A stretch of 64,000 nt of DNA, taken from contig NC_045144.1 of the NCBI RefSeq assembly GCF_008831285.2, forward strand, positions 6,498,176-6,562,175. The letters are read 5' to 3'. This DNA comes from Nymphaea colorata (lineage: Eukaryota > Streptophyta > Magnoliopsida > Nymphaeales > Nymphaeaceae). Position numbers and translations under genes: made by a program. The stretch's first letter is position 1. Every line of letters starts with the position of its first letter. Positions 1 to 11,900 of this stretch are shown piece after piece. The notes under the pieces are model-generated. The model was not told the origin of the DNA. It ran no database searches and worked only from the letters and a program-made list of their open reading frames with translations.

Positions 1-1547
1 CCCTACTTGTCTTAGATCCTTTATGGACACAACTAAGAAGATTATCGTTTGGAGCTAACATATCATCTGCCAATTGTATGGCTTCACTCCAGAACTCTTC
101 TCCAGGTGAGAAAATAGAAGTACCTTTGGGACACCCAGATGTTTCATGAGCATTGCTAATGTTACACAAGAAATTGCATATGGGATTGGCATTCATCTCA
201 TTGGTCAGTGATGGTATTCTACTACACCTCCTCAGAATTCCAAAGTCCTCAGTACCTATCATGGTAGGATTTTTGCTAGAGCTACCACCCTGCAGAATAA
301 TTGTAAAAGTTATAATCACTTCATTTCAAAAACAAAGAGTAAATAATCTTGAAGGCTACCTCATGCTCTTTAGGACAACTTGAGCATTGCTTCACAGGCT
401 GCTCATTTGATTGGGAAATTATGTCATTTCCACATCCGGAATCTGTTTCAGAAGTGAAACCACTTGAAGTCTCAATTTGGCATGACTTTTCTTTGTCTGT
501 GATGCATTGTTTCTTCTTATTTGTGCTACTGTTGACAATGAGCAATGAAGGGCTAACATTCCGTTTGGACCTTGCTATTGTATCTTCTGTGAGAGAATAT
601 TGATCCAGTTGCTTTACCGCAGAAGAAATTCCACTGTGACAAATATTCACAAAAAAATGCAAACATGTGAAAATGGAGCATGGACAAGAACCTGCACAGA
701 AGAAATTTTAGGTTGGAAGTCATGAAAGGAGAAGAAAGGCCAAACCTGCAATATACAGACAAAAAATTTGTTGCAAAATGTGTAAGTTCCATGTCCGCCT
801 TGCTAATTTCAGCATTCACCCCTTCACACATGATAACACCAGCTTCTGAAGTCTTCATGTTAGGCGAACACTCCATCACGGAAGCAGATTTTCCAGAAAT
901 AGCTTCTTCACACACTGAAAAGGGAAGAACTCCATTTTGCATTTCTTTGGTGCCTGCAGCCTCTGAATCATGACCCTTAACCAAATTATCGGGGTACAAG
1001 TTTAACTTCTGTGACGAATCTAGATCTTTATCAATTTCCAACTTCAGACTCCTCTTGATGGGATCCAAGTGCTCAGCAGCATCTTGTTGTAGTACAAAAC
1101 TTTCAGCTTGTGAATTCACCAGGTACTTGTCTAGAGTATGCTTCGAGTTCGGAGATGCCACCAATTGAGTATTAGCACTTCTCACACTTTTACCCAACTT
1201 TTCAGGGGCTGATTCAGGTTTGTTTTTCCTAGCAACAAAGAACTACATGTGGCAAGAAAGTAAAAACATTAGCAAGAAATGTATCAGGTACACAGTAACT
1301 AATCATTTTTACACTTTGTTCAAAAATCAAATCATCACAAAGAAGGGCTGTTGTACTCATGACAAAGTTGCTCAGCAGGTCAGCAACAACCAAGCTAGAA
1401 TTGTAGCTACATGAGGCCTGAGCCCAAGCTAACTCTATGACTAAAGCTGCTTTTAACCACATAGTTCAGGACTGAAGCATACCTTGCTAATAATTGATCA
1501 CAAATTTCAGCAAAAGCATGAGGCCCTTTTGTCCTCTGTTGTGTCAT
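1..1547 (-). CDS. Unrecognised plant gene, 3' part beyond the window, four exons
   Basis: I do not recognise the family. Four minus-strand exons join with matching phases: 1547-1483, 1228-746, 633-360 and 289-1 (open to the edge), about 370 codons. The start was chosen at 1547, where the protein begins MTQQRTKGPHAFAEICDQLL and the ATG lies just inside an acceptor-like CAG. Donors are AAG/GTATGC, CAG/GTTTGG and GAG/GTAGCC; acceptors are TGCTAG, CACAG and CTGCAG. The product is hydrophilic and rich in Ser, Glu and Lys, with no signal peptide or membrane segment. Two less polar blocks look conserved: ELTHFATNFLSVYCS near residue 170 and EEFWSEAIQLADDML near residue 345. A nuclear or scaffold role is possible but unsupported. 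The phase agreement over three introns makes a real gene likely. Confidence 0.6.
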
Positions 1548-2194
1548 CTGTGTTAGTACTGAAAATAGGCAATGATACTCATCTGATCATAATAATGTCT
1601 CCATGTCCTTGTAGATGTTGTTAGGGGCATGGTTTATCATTCCACAAAACAGACCCAAGGTTCACATCTACAGCTAAGTTGTAGCATGTTGTCATGCTTA
1701 ACTGGTACAGAGGCGGGCATCATGCTGGGTACTCATGGAAACTCAAGTGGTCTGATAGCTCGCAAATAATTCCATTTTCCTATTGGTTGAACCTAAGGAC
1801 CGCCTGATTTGTAGGATTAGGTTTATTATGTTGAAAATCATATCAAAGCTTAATACAGTTTTCAGATTGGAGGTTAGAAATGCAAATTAAACCTATTGGC
1901 TAACAGTTGAGCAAGGTGGTCTAATTTGTATTTGACCTTGATCTCAGTTTACACCTCTTACCAGACATGCTCATGTGAGTGGAACCGCTAGGCTTGGATT
2001 TAACTTAATTTGTACTTTTGCTATGTGTATGTTAAATTATGTACTCATGCATGTGTATGTGTGCTTTTTGGTGTACATAGTATATTATACAATATACATA
2101 TTTTTTGTTCTTTTATGATTTTCATTTGCACTTCTGTTTCAGTTTCTAATTTAATTTGTTTTTTCTTTTTCTTTTTTTTTTTTGTCTTCTGCAG

Positions 2195-2269
2195 GTTCAA
2201 CCAGTGTTTGGCTGGGAGACTTGGCCGTTAGACAGCTCCAATGTCCAGAGTTCTAGTTGTCAAAGCTAG
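2195..2269 (+). other. Isolated terminal-exon-like segment
   Basis: A long pyrimidine tract ending TTCTGCAG (about 2160-2194) is followed by 24 in-frame codons starting VQPVFGWETWPLDSS and a TAG stop. The combination looks like the last exon of a plus-strand gene. I see no upstream partner exon, so it may be a gene fragment captured by a transposon, or chance. Confidence 0.25.
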
Positions 2270-2570
2270 CTAAGTAGCAAGTTCCTTTTCGTCATATATA
2301 TTTAGGCATTGCCTCCCTTTGCAAGCAATGTTGTTGTAGCATTTTTACAATGTTTTTTGCAATACCTCATGCAAGTGACTTCAACAATGATTTCATATTT
2401 GATAATATTAAAAATCCTTGAGGGGTTTTAAAACTTTGGTGCCCTACCACCAATTCCAATTGTCGGTTTATAGTCATGTTAGGTGCAAAGTGCATGCTGA
2501 GATCAGCTACGAAGCAGGTAGGGATGGGGTTCAACATCCATTGTGGATGTATTTTGAACCCTATCTTGTG

Positions 2571-2847
2571 CTTTCCCATACCATCTTATTTCATGGTCTC
2601 AAAGCTGAGGCTGTGATTCCATGATTGTGTGGTGAGAGTGCTTTTAGGTTTGTGTGAAATTACTTTCTGCTGTGGAATTGTGTTGAGATTCATCTAATGT
2701 TTTCCCATACCATCTTATTTCATGGTCTCAAAGCTGAGGCTGTGATTCCATGATTGTGTGGTGAGAGTGCTTCTAGGTTTGTGTGAACTTACTTTCTGTT
2801 GTGGTGTGGATTTATGTTGAGATTCATCTAATGCTTTCCCATACCAA
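2571..2847. repeat. Tandem duplication, unit about 129-134 bp
   Basis: The segment beginning CTTTCCCATACCATC at 2571 recurs at 2700 with only a few mismatches over about 130 bp. A third partial copy starts at 2834. It contains no coding sequence. Confidence 0.85.
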
Positions 2848-5114
2848 TTGATCTCAGTATATGCATGATATGATACTATAATTTCTTTATTCAAAATATA
2901 TGCTTGTCATTTTAGCTTCATTGGTATAATGCATAAAAGGACAACTTGGATTAATGCATTGTCGGTTCCATGAAATATTAGGGACAAACTTAACCTTCTA
3001 AGATGATTACCATAAGCATTTGATTGTCATGAATAAACATTAAAGCACTTAAGAAGATCATCCAAAAAACTCACTTCATGAAGTTTTTTTGAATTTAAGA
3101 CAGATCTTCTATGCATTTAGTTTTGCCATTTGGTGGGCTCTTCAGAACTACGCTGGAAAGATAGTTGAACTAATTGAGCGATAGAACCCACAATATGGCC
3201 TATTTGCACCTAGGCATGATAAAGGTTGTCTTGTTGGTCAGCAAAGAAGGGGAAAACATAAATAAGGAAATGAGCAAGAAAGTGTTTTGAGACCCCATCA
3301 TAGTCAACGCATTATAAGATAGAACAGAACAAAACATAAAACTGCAGAGATAAACTTTCAATAACATTTTTCGTTTGAGCCTCCCAGGTGTCTCAATTTA
3401 CATGCCTGGGCTGCTGTCGGTGCCTAGACATGCTTTTAACGATTCAAATTTTGAAGGAAACTCTAAGTGAGGAGCCAAGTTGTTGTTGATAGAGGCTCAA
3501 GGAAATAAGGGCACTGAATGTGTGTCTCGCAATTATTGTAGGTGGGACCATGTGCTCTTAGGAGTATGAACAATTCATGGCTTGCTTTGCAAGAGACTAT
3601 TGTTCCATGGGGACTTGAAAATTTTCTTTTGACATAACTCTCTATCAAATAAACTTAGCAAGCAAGCACCATCTGATCATCAAGGTTTGGCATGAGAAGA
3701 TTGAAAAGAGACCTCATTGATACGCATTTGATGTGGATCCTGATCCATCTGATCAGTGACAACTCAAATCACAAATATCTCTCGTACAATTGGATAAATC
3801 AAACATGTCCACATGCCCTGGCACCAAAAAGAACAAAGAGTGGTGGTATCAGATATGAACTGATGGTAATAATTCAAAACAGCAACAAACATCAAAACAA
3901 TTGCATCGAAAAAATGATAGCTTCTTTCTTTTAAGGTTATGCCCTCGCGTGTTAAAATCAATCCATGCAAAACTTTTGCAAGAGACCTACAAGGCAAGAC
4001 ATCTACAGTTCAGTTTTTACCATCCCAAACACAATAATTCGTAAGAAACAATATAGTAACCATGAGAAGGCACAACCAACTAATTTCTGAACTACCGATT
4101 TTGGTCTAATGATTGGTGAACGGCCAAATCCATTTGGAGCTACTTTGGAGACAACTACAGTTTTCTGCTGGAAGAAGCATGGTCTACTAACTTTCTACTA
4201 AATGGCACCTTTCATTCCAAAGGCCATCTTCTGAACAAACGATAGGATAACTTAAAGATGCATAATCATAGACGACTTACAGCCATAAAAGCTTCCCTCT
4301 ACGATGTTCTTAACTCACTGCTAGTTCTCAACCTGTTAACCAACTGCTTAGGGCAGTTACCCATGGAAAATGCCTCGTGGAAATTTGAAAAGACTTATAG
4401 AGTTTCCACTTCTTCAAAATCCCTGTAGTTCAATGTCCTTTCAGAAAATTATTTTTAAATTGCAGGTTCTTGGACTTTTGGTTCTTGCCTTCTAGGTAGC
4501 AATTCTGATTCCAATAAGTTGAGGAGCATAAGGTACAAGGAATTTGGTGATGATCCAAGAATGTCCATCATTATAGTTGCCGACTTTCTAACTTTTTTCC
4601 GATTGGGTTTTTGCAGAGAGAGGACTGCCACAGTTAGACTTGTGTTATTGATTAATCTCTCCGAGCATGCCCTTCTCGTTCGTACCTGACATTTTCCCCC
4701 CGTTTTCTCTTACACAGATATGTCGGCATGGGTACTGACGCATTAAGCATCAGCACGCGTTCTTTCTGAGGTTCTGAAGCTAGAATACCCAATTAAGACA
4801 GAGGCAGTAGGGATGATGATAACGAAGCAAATGAGAGCGAACAACAAGGATGAGACATAAGAAAATCCAGAAGGCCCTTCAAGAACGCCAGGGAGCAATA
4901 AAAATTTACAGATCACAAACTGCTATAGATAAAGAAAAGGTATATGAATCGGAAATGCATTGCTGATAACAACCATTGATTCCGTGGTGCCGGCTAACAA
5001 GAACCAATGGAGTTTACTCAAAGCACTCCAGAAACTGCCGCCGTTTCTCTTTATCCATTTATTATGCCCGTCACTGTGGTCGTTGATCCATGAAGAACAA
5101 GGTCTGTATCTCAC

Positions 5115-5390
5115 CTGCTTGATAACAAATGGCGATGATGTGAACTTCCTTTGCAGACACCGGTGCAGGCGAAATTTCTTGGGGACGCCGATTTCAGGCC
5201 ACGCCCTACGTTTCCTTCCTTCGTACAGGCCTCTATCCTCTCGCTTAGGAGGCGCAAGGAGGGGAATCAAGAATGTATCCTGAAAGCAGAGGAACCGTTG
5301 AAACGCCTTCACTCGTCTAGAATCTCAAGCATCGCCAATAATCTTTCGGACGCGGGAGGGAAAAGGCGGAAGAATTGAGGGGGAGCGACG
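5115..5390 (-). promoter_or_regulatory. Possible leader exon and promoter of the left-edge gene
   Basis: This block is much richer in GC than its surroundings. On the minus strand it ends in a strong donor, ATCAAGCAG/GTGAGA, at 5115. The first coding exon of the left-edge gene begins just after an acceptor-like TTTTCAG, which suggests a 5' UTR intron of about 3.5 kb joining the two. A 129-aa minus-strand frame crosses the donor but matches nothing I know, so I do not call it coding. Confidence 0.3.
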
Positions 5391-5560
5391 AAGCTTAAAT
5401 TTTAAAAAAGGGGCGAGTCTTAAACGTCTGATAGCCCCGGTCGGATATCCGACATCGGATCTGAAACGAGATCGGATATGAGATCCGAAGGACTAAACCA
5501 GATGTGGGTAGTTTCATCATTGGTGTCTATCATATAGTCCCGGAGCCACGTTGTGGTTGC

Positions 5561-5578
5561 TGTGGGCAATTGCCCACA
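5561..5578. repeat. Perfect 18-bp palindrome in a dispersed family
   Basis: TGTGGGCAATTGCCCACA is its own reverse complement. Near-identical motifs occur at 40676-40693, 40815-40832 and 62013-62030. In three of the four copies CCAG follows directly, and all are embedded in similar flanks, so this is part of a transposon-derived repeat. Confidence 0.75.
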
Positions 5579-6259
5579 CCAGACTGCAAAAATTTGATTT
5601 ATTTACACATACATATTTTTTTAGTTTTTACATTTTTACACATGAATGCCCTTAAAGTTTGAAATTTGTAATAACAATGCCCTATATTTGTTTTAGGGGC
5701 TATAATTGATGTTTCCAAGGTTTATGCAATAGGTTTCATATCCAAAATATAATTGGTTAGCTAGGTTTCCAAATTCCATGCAAGTATGTTGATATCTTTT
5801 GTTTGTAGTTTACTTTCTCGAATTTTTATTTGCTAACCATCTTGTTGTACTTTGCAGGTTGTGTAGCATTATTATGTTATTGTTCTTTAAGTTAGTAATG
5901 GTGTGGTTTGGTTTTGTTTGATAGTTAGTACAATGTTGCTTCATGTTGTATTTTTTACCAGGTAGTGGACGGTTTAGGGTGTTCCCTCTATTCAAACTGT
6001 TGATTAGAAACTTGATAAGTTTCATAGAATTAATAATATGTTTTACTATAACTTTAGTGTGTTAATTGAGCATGTGCTATTCATCCCTAGTTATTGTTAG
6101 GATACTTAGGCTTTTAGGTAATTCTTGTGTTTTAGATCATGTAAGAGATAAATTAACCTGGTCCTTTAAGTGGCTTAAGTTGGGTTTTGAGTTTTATTGA
6201 AAAAATATGCATATAATACGCCAGAACATAGTCAATAAGCCAAAACATAGTCAACGGCA

Positions 6260-6490
6260 TAATACTCATACAAGACACATTTTTTTTTTAAAACGCCAAA
6301 AAATAAAAAACATGAAAAAGCACATATTATACACATTTTTTCATATTTTTTATGATTTTTTATTTTTTATAATTGTCAAGATTTATTAAATGTTTTATAT
6401 TTGTTTAAAAATTTGTCAAGATTTTCTCGTTTTATTCCTGATATATACAACTTTACCGTATTATACCTGAGAAATTTATTATCATATAAT
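6260..6490 (+). repeat. Copy of AT-rich dispersed repeat (TATACC-GAGA family)
   Basis: Long T-runs and CATTTTTTCATATTTTT-like stretches end in TTTACCGTATTATACCTGAG (6456-6475). The same architecture and terminal motif appear at 45720-46095 and 49430-49810 in RIK introns. It has no coding capacity, and its class is unknown. Confidence 0.45.
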
Positions 6491-8044
6491 ACATGTACAA
6501 GTTTTTTGTGAAAATAATAAAGTGATTAGTTTGTTTGTCTATTTTTCATCCCTTTGTTCAACCAAGACCTGTCACAATGTAGAAGCGGGATTAAAAATTT
6601 GTACTTAACCTAGACTTTGAAAACTCCAATGCTAACACAAAGAGCGTTACCATCAAAATGCTTCTATGATAGTGTCTTTTTTCACATCTAAACTTTTCAA
6701 CAACCAACTTGTTTACAACACTAAAACGAGTTTTCGAAATTACTATAGAAATTATATTGTCCAGCTATCATACCAATTACAACCATTTTATAATAAATTA
6801 TGTTTAGAAAATTTGGTATGTCTATCTCTGCAACTAAGCTCTCAAGTGATGCCTTACCACTTAGCCATATTCCATAAGGACAGTCCTAGGGAGAGAGGAA
6901 ATAGAGAAATAAGACTTAACGAACCCTAACACTCAGGTGGCAACAAGAAAGGTACTTGCAAACACTTTAAATTCACCTAATTTTTCATAAAACTTTGAAG
7001 ATACAGCCTTAAATTAGGGTTTAGAGTTTAGGGTAGTGAATCCTAAACACCAAATTCAAGTTGCAGAGCATAAACAACTAAATTGCACCTCCTAAAACTT
7101 TAAGGACCCTTTTGACGGGCAGGAAATCCACTGTTCACCAAGAAAAAAAAAATCAAAATTTTCAAAAATTTTCCTTCCCATCAAACTAGGGAAGAAAAAT
7201 GTAACGGTTGCCATCGTTTCTGGAAATATGTTTTCGGAAATTTCTTTCCACCCAGAGGGGTGAAAAAAATTTTTCAGAAATAAAAAAAATGATCGTTGGG
7301 CTTCTCTTCACAGCAACGCCTCAGCCTCCTATTCAAGGAAATTTTCTTCTCACTCATCACACACACATGAAAATGAGAATCGAAAATATTTTTCTCATTC
7401 CTTTTTTTCAAGAAATATATTTCAAATTCCAGATTTCCAAACCATCAAACGGTAAGTGGTAAGTGAAACAATTATCTTCTAAATAGTGATAACTATTTAG
7501 TCATTAGACAGGCCATTAATTTTCAAATGAATCATTCACTGTCCTCATCTTTCGATTTACATTATTTGCAACTTATCAACTTTGCAAAATAGTTAGTTCT
7601 TTGTAAGCAAATTTTCTAAACACGAGAAACGAGATTGCTCTACATCGAGGTGATTTTTTTGCAACTTTTTATTTATTTGAGTTTTTTGTGGTATATTGGC
7701 TTTTGCTATGTAAGGTTTCTTCTAACAATCCTATCAATCACAATTTTGTGGATACATTTATTTTATCTACTTGGGAGATATCCAATAATTATTTGCAATC
7801 CGATTACCTATTTTTCTCTTAATACACTATATTTGGGATAAATAAAAATTAAGCGTTGAGGATCTTTGTTCCACAACAACTATGTGAGAATGTAATGACA
7901 ACAATGAACAAAAGGGCGGATGGGTCACATTGAGGCCTTAAGTGCACCCTAATTAGTTAATGTCACGACATTCGACATTTTTTTCTACTAGTCCCAAATG
8001 CCTTTTTGTACCATCATTTTAACAAAACCATGAGTTCAAATTAG

Positions 8045-8370
8045 GGGTGAACAACGAGTCGAGCCGACTCGTAAACTAGTTTGAGTCAAGTCATTTGTTT
8101 AACGAGTCGTACTTGAGTTCATAAGTCGACTCGTTCAAAAAATAAAGTTGAGTTCGACCTCAATGTGTAACTACCGAATCGAGCTCAAGCCTTAATCAAG
8201 TCGATATTTTCAAACGAGTTTACGAGTTTGTCGAGCTTTAATTGAGCTCGAGCTCGAGCTCAACACTCAACGTTGAATATCAATTCTATACAAATAAGCT
8301 TGTTGAGCCTTATTCAAACAGTCGAAGCTGCTTTCGTCAACCTCGAGGTCACTAAACTCGAGCTCCACTC
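8045..8370. repeat. GAGCTCG/GAGTCGAG-rich dispersed repeat
   Basis: The segment is dense in CGAGTC, GAGCTC and CTCGAG words, e.g. GAGCTCGAGCTCGAGCTC near 8244. A related stretch lies at about 39058-39215 and ends with the same CTCCACTCAGCT string found near 8363. It is non-coding and transposon-derived by inference. Confidence 0.6.
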
Positions 8371-8782
8371 AGCTGGTGTTTAAAAAAATTTTAATATCGT
8401 TTTTCAAATTATTTAAACATTTGTTTTCCTAGAATTTATAAAAGAAAAATGCATCGTAACGCGTTTTCCTTGTTATGTCGCAGCCTAACACCAGATGCTG
8501 TGTTCCCGCGGCTAAACCAGATAGACATTTTTGCCCCTTACAAGCGATCTTTTCCCGCTTTGGTTTTTGCCCTTGTATGAGACTTCCATTTCAGCAGTAA
8601 CAATATTTTTGTCTTCCGGACCTAACACCCGGTCCTTTTGTTGGGGACCACAGTGGATAAACTGCTCCAACAATTAGACGCTTTTCTGAAAAAGTAACGA
8701 GCTACGACCCGTTTATATGAATAATATAGATTTTATTGGGGCATTTAAGTAAATTAGGACTGCCCTTACGGAGAAAAAGAAT

Positions 8783-8788
8783 CACGTG
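8783..8788. promoter_or_regulatory. G-box CACGTG upstream of JAZ
   Basis: CACGTG lies 187 bp before the JAZ start codon. G-boxes bound by MYC2-type bHLH factors are typical of JAZ promoters and form the known negative feedback loop. Further CACGTG copies occur in JAZ introns (11554-11559, 13642-13647) and downstream (16620-16625). Function is inferred from family knowledge. Confidence 0.55.
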
Positions 8789-8876
8789 CGCAAGAAAAAC
8801 GTGTTGCTCGTGATGGATTTGAATGAAGCAGAAGCCTCCTTCACACGCTTACTAAACACGAGTTTCAGAGAGAGGA

Positions 8877-8880
<4 letters not shown>

Positions 8881-8910
<30 letters not shown>
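8881..8910. repeat. (GA)n tract in JAZ 5' leader
   Basis: A nearly pure GA microsatellite within the inferred 5' UTR. It lies between an upstream in-frame ATG (8813) and the main start (8975). Confidence 0.9.
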
Positions 8911-8974
8911 GTGGGGAGAAGAAGAACTCTGCAATTTCCGAGCGGAAGATCTTGGTTTTGTGTTGCGACGGAGC

Positions 8975-11900
8975 ATGCCGACGGCGTCGGAATTTATGGA
9001 CTCCGGGAAGTTTTGCGGTCGCGATGGGGAGGGGAAGGCCGGAGAGCGGTCCAGCTTCGCGTGGACGTGCAGTCGCCTGAGCCAGTACATCAGAGAGAAC
9101 GGGGGTTTCGGGGACCTGAGTCTCGGCCTCAGCTTCAGCACCGATATCGCTGCTGGTATTTTTATCATCTCACTCTCCGAATTCATCCGAGTTTATTCCT
9201 TTTTCTTCATTTTCTTTTGCTTTTTCTTCTGGTGGCGAAAAGGTACTTCTTGTTTCGTCTCGTTTTGCCTGAGTTTCTTCCGTTCGTGTGCTTTTTCCCG
9301 TGGAATTTCGCTTCTTCGAGCTACGGTGTCGATGTAGTTATGGGAATGTTCGTGATGATCCGTATCCGTTTCGGTAGAAGTTTCCTTCTCCTGAGGGTTT
9401 GGTTGGGGGCAATCGAGGGAGATACCTGATTCTTGATTGAATTCGAGAGATTTTGTTGCGCTTCAATTCTTTTTCTCGACAAGTTCTTTATGATGTATCT
9501 GCGCTTTTGTCTTCGATTTCGGATCGAATGTGCTTCCGTCTGGAAGCCCCATCTCCACGAGATTCTTTTCCTTCCTCCCTCCTTCACCTCTCTGTGTCTC
9601 GGGCCCGTGATTTGTTTCCTTAGGCATTAGCTTTCTTGATACTTCTTGATGTTTTCCGTGATTTTTACGGTCTTTGCAGGGGAATCTTGCCCGGAATCGC
9701 CTTTATGATTCTACTAGTCATTGATCTGAAAGGTTTTCCTACAAAACAAAAAGATTCTTGCGATATTTCTTCTTTCTGTTTTCCACAACGAGTCTGGCCG
9801 GCATGTGTATTTTCCGGGGGCGTAACTTTAAGCTCGTTCCCGTGGGCTTTGGGTATATCTCTGGCGGAGCGAAGCTTTGCGGCGATTCACCCTCCCGGAG
9901 GACTCTTTTTCGAGCCCAATCCAAGGAATGGATGTGCCGGGACTCCGTAGTCTTCCGATCTCCCCAATTCCCCCGTTCCGACCCAAAGTCCGGCTGCTCT
10001 TTTTGTCCATCGTCAGCACAAAAGATCGGGAAGGATTTTCCTTTTTTCTGCTTTCGTTTTCGGGATCGAAATTGCGTTCAACACGATCCAGTCCGTCTCG
10101 TCGGTGGGTGGAGTTCAGATAAACGCGACCGGACAGTCGGTAATGGAGAGGGTGGTTGGGGATTTCGCTACACTGTCAGATCTAGTTCGGCAAACTGGGC
10201 AGGTTCATCTCTACTGCGGTTAGTAGAGAAGGGACTGGGGATTCTCTGCCTTCCTGTGTTGAAGGTGTTGGCTTGATTCACCAACGAATGGGGGGAATTT
10301 GTCTGGTTCTTACTCTATTTCCTTTTTGGCGGCTCCCTCCCTCTATACCCCTCTTCATCACCTCTTCATCAGGATCTCAGATCCATAAATTTAAGTTCAC
10401 TTCCATTCAACCTTAAATCCACTGTTCTTTTACATGTACATCTTTTAATGCATCATGGAATCTTGCATCCAAGAATCTTAGATCTGAAGTTATCAACGGT
10501 TCAGAAAATGAGCAATTTTACAAAATTTTTGGAAAGAAACTATATTTTGCTTCTCAATTAAATTGTCTTACAGCAACATGCATTTCGTCTGGTTTGTAAC
10601 TTTGTAGATGAAAAAAAAAAACCGAAAAAGTGCGATCATTTTTTTAACAATGGTAGTAATATATAATATGATTATCCTGATAATAAATAATAAATAAGTA
10701 ATGTTTGGAAAGTCCGGCTTGCAGTATAAATGGCGTAGGAGACGGAAGATGTTTGGTGGGCAGTTGTTCTTGCCCACTGTTCTTAGAGATGTTAACGGAT
10801 TTAATTCTGATCATATATGTTTTTAATCATATCCACTTTTTTTAGATGTTTATACATTCAATTCAAATACGAATAAAAAAAGTTATATCTGAACATGAAT
10901 CCAAAATTTGACTTTACAATCTGAATTCTATTTTTATATTTATATCTGAATATGAATTTTGAGCCAGATTTTGCTAATTTTTAAAATGAAATAGCATTAG
11001 ATATAAGATATTTGTTTAAAAATGAATTAGATTTGAATCTGATCATATATCTATGTATATCTGTATTCGATTTCGAATCCGATCCAATGTCACTTATTAA
11101 ATTTAAATTCAATCTGATTTCTTAATCTGATATATATATATATATATTTTTCATATTCATTTTTTGAGATCGAATTAGATGAATATTCAATTTAAATTGG
11201 ATATATTAACATCCTGGTCAACGTGCAGCTACCTTTATTATCTATCTAACAAATAATGAACATAAGAGAAATCTAAAATAGTTGTAATGAAATAAAAATG
11301 TACATGATTAAAAAAAAAAACTTTTTAGATATGAAATACTTGTGACTAGGTCCGGCTGGATCTAGCAGGTCCACTCGTTTTTGGTTAGACGCAGGAAAAT
11401 GTTCCGACTCTCTAAACCGTTTCCTCGCTGTACTCCGGAATTGATGCGCATGGCAAAATCATTTACGGGCGTTGCTGTCTTTAGTTCTCTGCCAATTAGG
11501 ATTTGATTTTTTGGATAATGAACAAATGAAGGCTTGGGTTCGGTGGTAGAACCCACGTGTTGTTGGTGGGAACAGCGGTTTGTTTGACGGGGAGTCTTAC
11601 TTTTAACACTTCTGGAAGCACGGACTTGTCGGGTTGTAGTGAAATGAGATGTGATGCTGGATTGGTCAGTAAAAGCGCAAATGCGCTCCAACTCTGTAAG
11701 AAAGACCGTAAAACTTCTATAAGATGGCAAAATATATAACAAATTTCATCCACTTATTCATATACTTCGTCCCTTAATTGCAATGGCTAACTTTCAAAGG
11801 ACTGAAAAGTAGACGTGGTTTTATTGTGTTAAAATGGTTGTGCGTATTTTTTCTTTTTAATGTCGTCCCTTCCAAGACTGCAAACCCGGAACGGTTGGAC

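Larger units (their letters stand above)
1548..5114. other. Spacer or 5' leader intron, no confident gene
   Basis: AT-rich sequence with no ORF resembling a known protein. It holds a 129-134 bp tandem duplication (2571-2847) and an isolated terminal-exon-like segment (2195-2269). If the GC-rich block at 5.1-5.4 kb is the leader exon of the gene to the left, this stretch is its first intron. Confidence 0.4.
5391..8780. other. AT-rich spacer with dispersed repeats
   Basis: No gene is visible. Contents include a GGATAT/GATCCGA-rich patch at 5430-5495, a perfect palindrome at 5561-5578, an AT-rich repeat-family copy around 6260-6490, and a purine/pyrimidine-alternating GAGTCGAG/GAGCTCG-rich repeat at 8045-8370. 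Short ORFs here have low-complexity composition. Confidence 0.6.

Noticed and set aside
4923-5312. 129-aa minus-strand frame in the GC-rich block
   Set aside because: No similarity recognised, and it crosses a strong splice donor. More likely leader sequence than a gene.
9758-10276. 172-aa open frame in the GC-rich part of JAZ intron 1
   Set aside because: No recognisable domain, overlapping open frames of similar quality, and JAZ exons 1 and 2 join in phase without it.
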